Positions 59,832 through 64,000 of a stretch of DNA of 64,000 nucleotides are shown here, piece after piece (the stretch's first letter is position 1; each line of letters begins with the position of its first letter). The notes below the pieces were generated by a model. That model had not been told where the DNA came from and did no database searches. It saw only the letters and a program-made list of their open reading frames with translations. The DNA is from Centaurea solstitialis. Its lineage: Eukaryota; Streptophyta; Magnoliopsida; Asterales; Asteraceae. The stretch lies in the NCBI GenBank assembly GCA_030169165.1, contig CM058044.1, forward strand, positions 43,514,218 to 43,578,217. The letters are read 5' to 3'. The position numbers were made by a program, and so were the translations under genes.

Positions 59832-60390
59832 CATATGCCGTTTCATTTTCATGACATGGTCACTCACTGAGGTCCCCTTGATCATCTTGCACTCGTTAAA
59901 TGCCTTCGTGGCATCGTAACGTTCTGTGCGGGCATGCGTTTGGAACATGTCCCTCAACTGGCGGATCATGTCATAAGCATTTGTATTTATGTGCCCTGTT
60001 TGCAAATCTGGGCTCATAGTTGCAAGCATGAGACAATCGACATCCAGCAAATCATCTGAATGCTTCTTGTGAGCATTTCTGGCAGTAGCCGGGGCATTTG
60101 CTGGAGGGGCCTCCCCTAGAGGCTCTTCAAGGACATACCATTTCCTTTCGTGTCTGAGCACAATTATCAGATTGCGCTCCCAGTCAAGGAAATTGGAACC
60201 GGTGAGTTTATCCTTCTCAAGGATGGAGCGGAGGGAAAGATTGTTTGTGTTGGTTACTGTGTTTGCCATCTACATTTTAAAAACTTTGGTTTTTAGCAAC
60301 TGTGAATAGACTAATTTCCAATAAATATCAATAAAACCTTAAATGATCATTTTATTGGACTAGGATCCTTATTTCATACGCCCTGATGTG
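59832..60390 (-). pseudogene. Gag N-terminal part and leader of the inverted element
   Basis: Start codon at 60269-60267, then 'NTVTNTNNLSLRSILEKDKL' to 'SDHVMKMKRHM', where the long solo LTR enters. Continues at 56397. 60270-60390 is the complement of the young element's leader (49246-49366) and ends abruptly at 60390, where another LTR begins. So the leader and 5' LTR of this element, if present, lie beyond 64000. Confidence 0.9.
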
Positions 60391-60718
60391 TGTTGTCCCA
60401 AAATAACTAGAAATAAGGAGAAATGGAGGAAGGATTGATGAACACACAAGCTTCAAATGATCAACAATGGTGAAAAGTGAATATTGCAATAAAGAGTAAA
60501 TTTTCCAAGTTGATTTTGCATTCATGATAAAACCCTAAACATCTCATTCCTTTTATAGGAAAGAGGTAAAATCAAAGATGTTCACAAACGGCCCCCGAGG
60601 TTCCAAACCTCTAAACAAGGGCATTACAAAACATAAATTGCTTACAACTTAAGTACTTAAACAAATAAAGCAGTAAAGATAGAAATTTCTGACTCTTCAC
60701 AACAAAAGAGGTCCTACA
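60391..60718 (-). mobile_element. 3' LTR of a copia element with an accessory ORF
   Basis: 328 bp, plus-strand TGTTGTCCCA ... GTCCTACA. The complement of a polypurine tract, AAAGGGGGAGAT on the minus strand, adjoins at 60730-60719. The element runs leftward in the minus orientation and its other end is outside the window, so the target duplication cannot be checked. Confidence 0.8.
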
Positions 60719-60739
60719 ATCTCCCCCTTTGTGAAGAAG

Positions 60740-62467
60740 TCAGAAAGGTGGTGGAAGTTTAAGCGCCGGCTCCCACTTTGACATCTGCAAGAATTCCTTC
60801 CATTCTCCAATGATCCTCGCTCTCATCTGCATCGCCGCCTCAACACGTCTGTACATCAACCTCTCCTTGAGCTTTCTCTCGATCAGGTTCATGCCCTCTA
60901 GTATCTTTCCCTTTCCGTCAATGATCTTCCGCCCTGGTATCTGATCAGCCAAAAGTCTACTCTGCATCCCATTGTAGACATAGAGAAGGGTCCCGTCGCA
61001 GAACTTGGCAAGCTCGCCAAACCTCATAAATCTGCGTTCCTTCTTCTTCCTAGTCACATAGAGGACCCCGTGCTCCGGTATCCTGGTTGGCATATACGGA
61101 AGGTAAGCATCAATACCAGGTACGAACAGGTTCGGTCTGAGCAGGTTGACCTTCGGCTGGCGGCTCTCGATCGCTAGCTGGTAGTCCGTCACCCGAGCAA
61201 GAGTGATCGCGTGACGAACGTACTTCTTCAGAATTTTGGTGCTGTCTCGGTAGTATTCGGGTCGGAGAATTGGACTCTGGAGGTACTTGATGAGCGTGAG
61301 GAGATCTTCTAAATGCACCCGATCCAGATCTGCCTCGGTGAATGACCAGTTCTGCAACTCGCCTCGAGGAATGCCGGTCCCGTACATGCGGACGTCGTAC
61401 TCAAGGAATAACTGATGTCCATGTTTGTAAGGGCGCATCGCAGTTACGTTGATGAAACGACGTCGGATTCTTTGGCGTCCGTGGGTGGCCCAGTTGCACA
61501 TCCTCTGGTGCACGTAAGCAGTCCTTCTTCTCTTCGTCTTGATGTGAGAGATCCCGAAGTAGACCTTTCGAGACCATACGTGCAGCCTCTCCTGCTGGAA
61601 GATACGGGTGAAAGTCTCCTCAAGGAATGGTCTGAAGATGACGGAGTGGTTCCAGTTTAACTGGATGACTGTTGGAGCGGAGGAATCTGGAGCCGTCGTG
61701 TGGATGGTCCGAGGAGCTTCTGGAGTGGGAAACTCGAACGCTGAGAGGAAGCTGTTGTAGTCTGAATCCCGGACGATGTCGTCCCCCTTCTGAAAGATCC
61801 TAAGGCTCTGAGCAAGCGACCGAAGGATTTTCCGGGCTTCCACCGGAATCTGGACATCTGAAAGATCTGTCGGTGCTGCTTCCGGGGGAACGACGTCAAT
61901 CTTTGCTGTATCAGTCAGATGAGGAAACTGAACTGCCTCACCTTCCGGGATCGGCTCGTAGTGCCAAATCCCCATGTCAGGAATCTCCTCCGTGTCTGAA
62001 TCAACATAGGGAGTGTCGGCGGCAGCAGATTCTGATGGGGCACTAGAGCGGGCAGCCGTTGATGCTGGAGCGGAAGTAGAACCAGAACTGGAGGCAGAAT
62101 GGAGGTCGGTGCGAAGCCTTTTGGATGAAGCTTGCACCTCCCCCTCATGAGGACCTGGTGCCGAGTCATCAGGTTCATCATGCCTCCGTTTGGAAGGCTG
62201 AGCCTGAGACCGACACATGGCCTTCAGTTCCCTGATGCGCTGCTGAAGGAGCTCTATCTGGGCTTCTCTCTCTCTGACCTGGGCGGAGAGGCTGTCGTTC
62301 TGAGTGGTGTAGGAGGTGATCATCATGGTGTGTTCCACCTCAGTAACGTACCCCGGAATGAACGGTAGATCGCCTGAGGTCGGAGGGGCAAGTCTGAAAA
62401 CGTCTTCAGGTTGACGAGGAATCGGTGCTTCGGTTGACGGGATAGCTTCCGAGTGTTTGCCCTTCAT
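60740..62467 (-). CDS. Copia accessory ORF, C-terminal part (575 aa)
   Basis: Open frame next to the PPT, where Asteraceae copia elements often carry an extra ORF after pol; its function is unknown. Visible parts: a coiled coil at about residues 55-92 ('REREAQIELLQQRIRELKAM'), a basic patch 'SKRRHDE', a Ser/Ala/acidic linker, then a conserved-looking C-terminal half with 'LDRVHLEDLLTLIKYLQSP', 'DYQLAIESRQPKVNLLRP' and 'RRFMRFGELAKFCDGTLLYV'. The last segments resemble ORFs I recall from Tanacetum/Artemisia retroelements. The ATG at 62467 directly follows a TGA in the same frame, so this is probably the second half of a longer protein and not a separate gene. Confidence 0.7.
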   Translation of the reverse strand: MKGKHSEAIPSTEAPIPRQPEDVFRLAPPTSGDLPFIPGYVTEVEHTMMITSYTTQNDSLSAQVREREAQIELLQQRIRELKAMCRSQAQPSKRRHDEPDDSAPGPHEGEVQASSKRLRTDLHSASSSGSTSAPASTAARSSAPSESAAADTPYVDSDTEEIPDMGIWHYEPIPEGEAVQFPHLTDTAKIDVVPPEAAPTDLSDVQIPVEARKILRSLAQSLRIFQKGDDIVRDSDYNSFLSAFEFPTPEAPRTIHTTAPDSSAPTVIQLNWNHSVIFRPFLEETFTRIFQQERLHVWSRKVYFGISHIKTKRRRTAYVHQRMCNWATHGRQRIRRRFINVTAMRPYKHGHQLFLEYDVRMYGTGIPRGELQNWSFTEADLDRVHLEDLLTLIKYLQSPILRPEYYRDSTKILKKYVRHAITLARVTDYQLAIESRQPKVNLLRPNLFVPGIDAYLPYMPTRIPEHGVLYVTRKKKERRFMRFGELAKFCDGTLLYVYNGMQSRLLADQIPGRKIIDGKGKILEGMNLIERKLKERLMYRRVEAAMQMRARIIGEWKEFLQMSKWEPALKLPPPF

Positions 62468-63950
62468 TCACCGTTTGAGCTCGTAAAGCTCCGCATCCCT
62501 GTCATCTTGAAGCTTTCGTGACGCCTCAAGATCCGCCAATCTCTTTCGCTCTATCTCGGCCAAGGCTTTCTCCAGCGCCTCGACCCGTGCATCCCTAGCC
62601 AGGTTGGCTTCCTCCATCGCAAGTAGTCGTGAGTGGACGACTTTTAGGATGTCGTCCGAATCCGTCGGACCTTGAAGTCCCGTTGGTACTGGGGTGGTTT
62701 TAGGGATTCCACCCGAATCCGTCAGGCCTAGAAGCCCCGGTGTTGCGTGAGCGTCTTTAGAGACTTCGCTCGAGTCTGTCGGACCCGGTCCCGGTAGTAC
62801 TAAGCCCGGTGCCACTTGGGCTCCAGTTGTCGAGAAGAGTCCTACTGAGGTGCTCTCTCGGCCTGACGTCACCGCTGGTATGATGTTGACGGTGTCAGGG
62901 CTTCCGGCGGATCCTCGAAGGGCGTCCCCTGACGCACAAACTCTCCCCGTTTCGGCGGAGTCCCGTGGGATCTCCGCTTGTGGTACCATAGATCGTGGCC
63001 TAATGATGGAAGGGATCGTAAACGTCCCGGGAAGTGGCTCTACGACTCTACGTGCATCAAACGAAGTCGAGAGGTGGGGCAGATCCTCTCTTATCTCAAC
63101 ACCGGCAGACTCCGATTGAGTGGCCGGTGGAAGTTGTGCTTCATCCCCGTGACTGACTGAAACGACCATCTGTTGAGAGATGGTCGAGTGGCTGGTAGAG
63201 GTGTGCAGATGCGCTAGTTGGCTGCTAGCGTCTTGACCAGACACCATAAGGTGCCCGGTCTCGGTTTGGGTAGCCTCTGTGTTGGATGGACTCAAGGTAA
63301 AGGGAACTTCCGTTTCTATCCTATGCGGCTCTTCTTCTCCGCCTCCCTCCTGAATTTGAGCCCAAGGCTCGCCTAACTGGACCTCTACGTCTTCGGTCTC
63401 TTTTTCTCTCCTCTCTCTCTCTCTTCTTCCTCACTATCTTCTCTTCCCCAGCCGGTAGCAACCTCGGCCTCACCTTCCTCCTCTCGACCAACAGTCCGGT
63501 CATCAGAAGCTAGATCTGCAGCTAAGACAGGATCCTCGGACATCCTGTCATCATTGAAGGAGGAGGTGGCTTCATCCACATCGATCAACTGGGCCTTTCC
63601 GCCCTTCGCTGGTTCCGTCTCTTGGAACTCTGAATCAGATCCATAATCTACCATCTCTGAATCTGTCGCCTCGTCATCGGCCTCACGACGGTCCGATGGA
63701 GAATGCTCGAGGGATTCGTGACCGTTGGAGTCATCGCCGGAGGGATCGCCGGAGGGTTCGCCTGCTTAAGTAGCAACGGCCGCCGCGAGTGGTGGTGAAG
63801 GAACGTGTGCTTGTTCTTGTGGGGAAGCTTCCACTTCCTCACCAGTCGGTTCGGGTTGATGTGGCGGTGATGGCGATCGGCGTTCTTCCGATGACGAGTG
63901 TACCGGGATTGCTGGAGAATCCCGGTGTACTGCTTCACCCGGTAGCCTCT
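62468..63950 (-). pseudogene. Copia accessory ORF, N-terminal part, broken
   Basis: Upstream half of the same frame. 63295-62471 is open (no ATG; the frame runs on to about 63410) and ends in a long coiled coil 'EEANLARDARVEALEKALAE' to 'DAELYELKR', then TGA at 62470-62468. At about 63405-63430 a (GA)n run shifts the frame; the upstream piece 63764-63385 reads 'MVDYGSDSEFQETEPAKGGK' and acidic repeats. A TAA at about 63767-63765 separates it from a further Pro/Glu-rich open stretch ('PSPPHQPEPTGEEVEASPQE') to about 63930. The region is GC-rich compared with everything left of 60.7 kb. Confidence 0.65.
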
Positions 63951-64000
63951 CATGATGTCTTGTTCGGCAGTCTCATCGACGTATGTTGGTGTTCGTGCTC

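Overview
The window is plant nuclear DNA: AT-rich, full of introns with GT...AG borders, and dominated by plant-type transposable elements (Ty1/copia-like LTR elements, an L1-like LINE, Helitrons, Pack-MULE, hAT, PIF/Harbinger-type MITEs, a tRNA-derived SINE). The accessory ORF at the right edge resembles predicted proteins I remember from Asteraceae copia elements (Artemisia/Tanacetum type), so an Asteraceae genome is my best guess; the family is inferred, not shown.

Host genes are few. A PPR336-like pentatricopeptide gene (minus, 540-1753) has one frame break. An ALKBH1-type 2-oxoglutarate/Fe(II) dioxygenase (plus, 9849-12432, four coding exons, all phase 0) looks intact. A small BMT5-like rRNA methyltransferase-domain gene (minus, 26636-28539, three exons) looks intact. 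A SEC24 COPII-coat gene copy (minus, 30405-36832) keeps its splice sites but has lost the zinc-finger/trunk exons and carries three further coding lesions, so it is a pseudogene.

Between the genes: 3.5-7.9 kb holds a chain of five PIF/Harbinger-like MITEs joined by single TAA triplets, a SINE with a 13-bp target duplication and other repeats; a second arrangement of the same flanking blocks at 39.5-41.35 kb preserves a site without the MITE chain. 8.2-9.7 kb is a long-TIR element ending 112 bp before the ALKBH1 start codon. 12.7-14.0 kb is a decayed copia remnant and 15.2-15.7 kb another LTR-element remnant. 16.9-24.9 kb is a run of Helitrons (three hairpin-CTAG ends, two with full A|TC...CTAG|T borders). 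25.0-26.1 kb is a hAT element with an 8-bp target duplication. 37.3-38.2 kb is a Pack-MULE with a perfect 9-bp target duplication and a captured gene fragment.

From 42.5 kb to the right edge everything is one nested transposon complex. An L1-like LINE was split by a solo LTR (TSD GCTTT), which was itself split by a very young gag-only LTR retrotransposon (45347-53348, TSD TTTAT). The LINE was cut again at 53872 by an inverted relative of that gag-only element. The inverted element was in turn split inside gag by a long solo LTR (56398-59831, TSD CATAT) and in its leader by a copia element carrying an accessory ORF (60391 to beyond 64000). The most unusual signals are a hairpin-rich GC tract in the young element's leader, an LTR whose two ends are a perfect 29-bp inverted repeat, and the self-chained MITEs.
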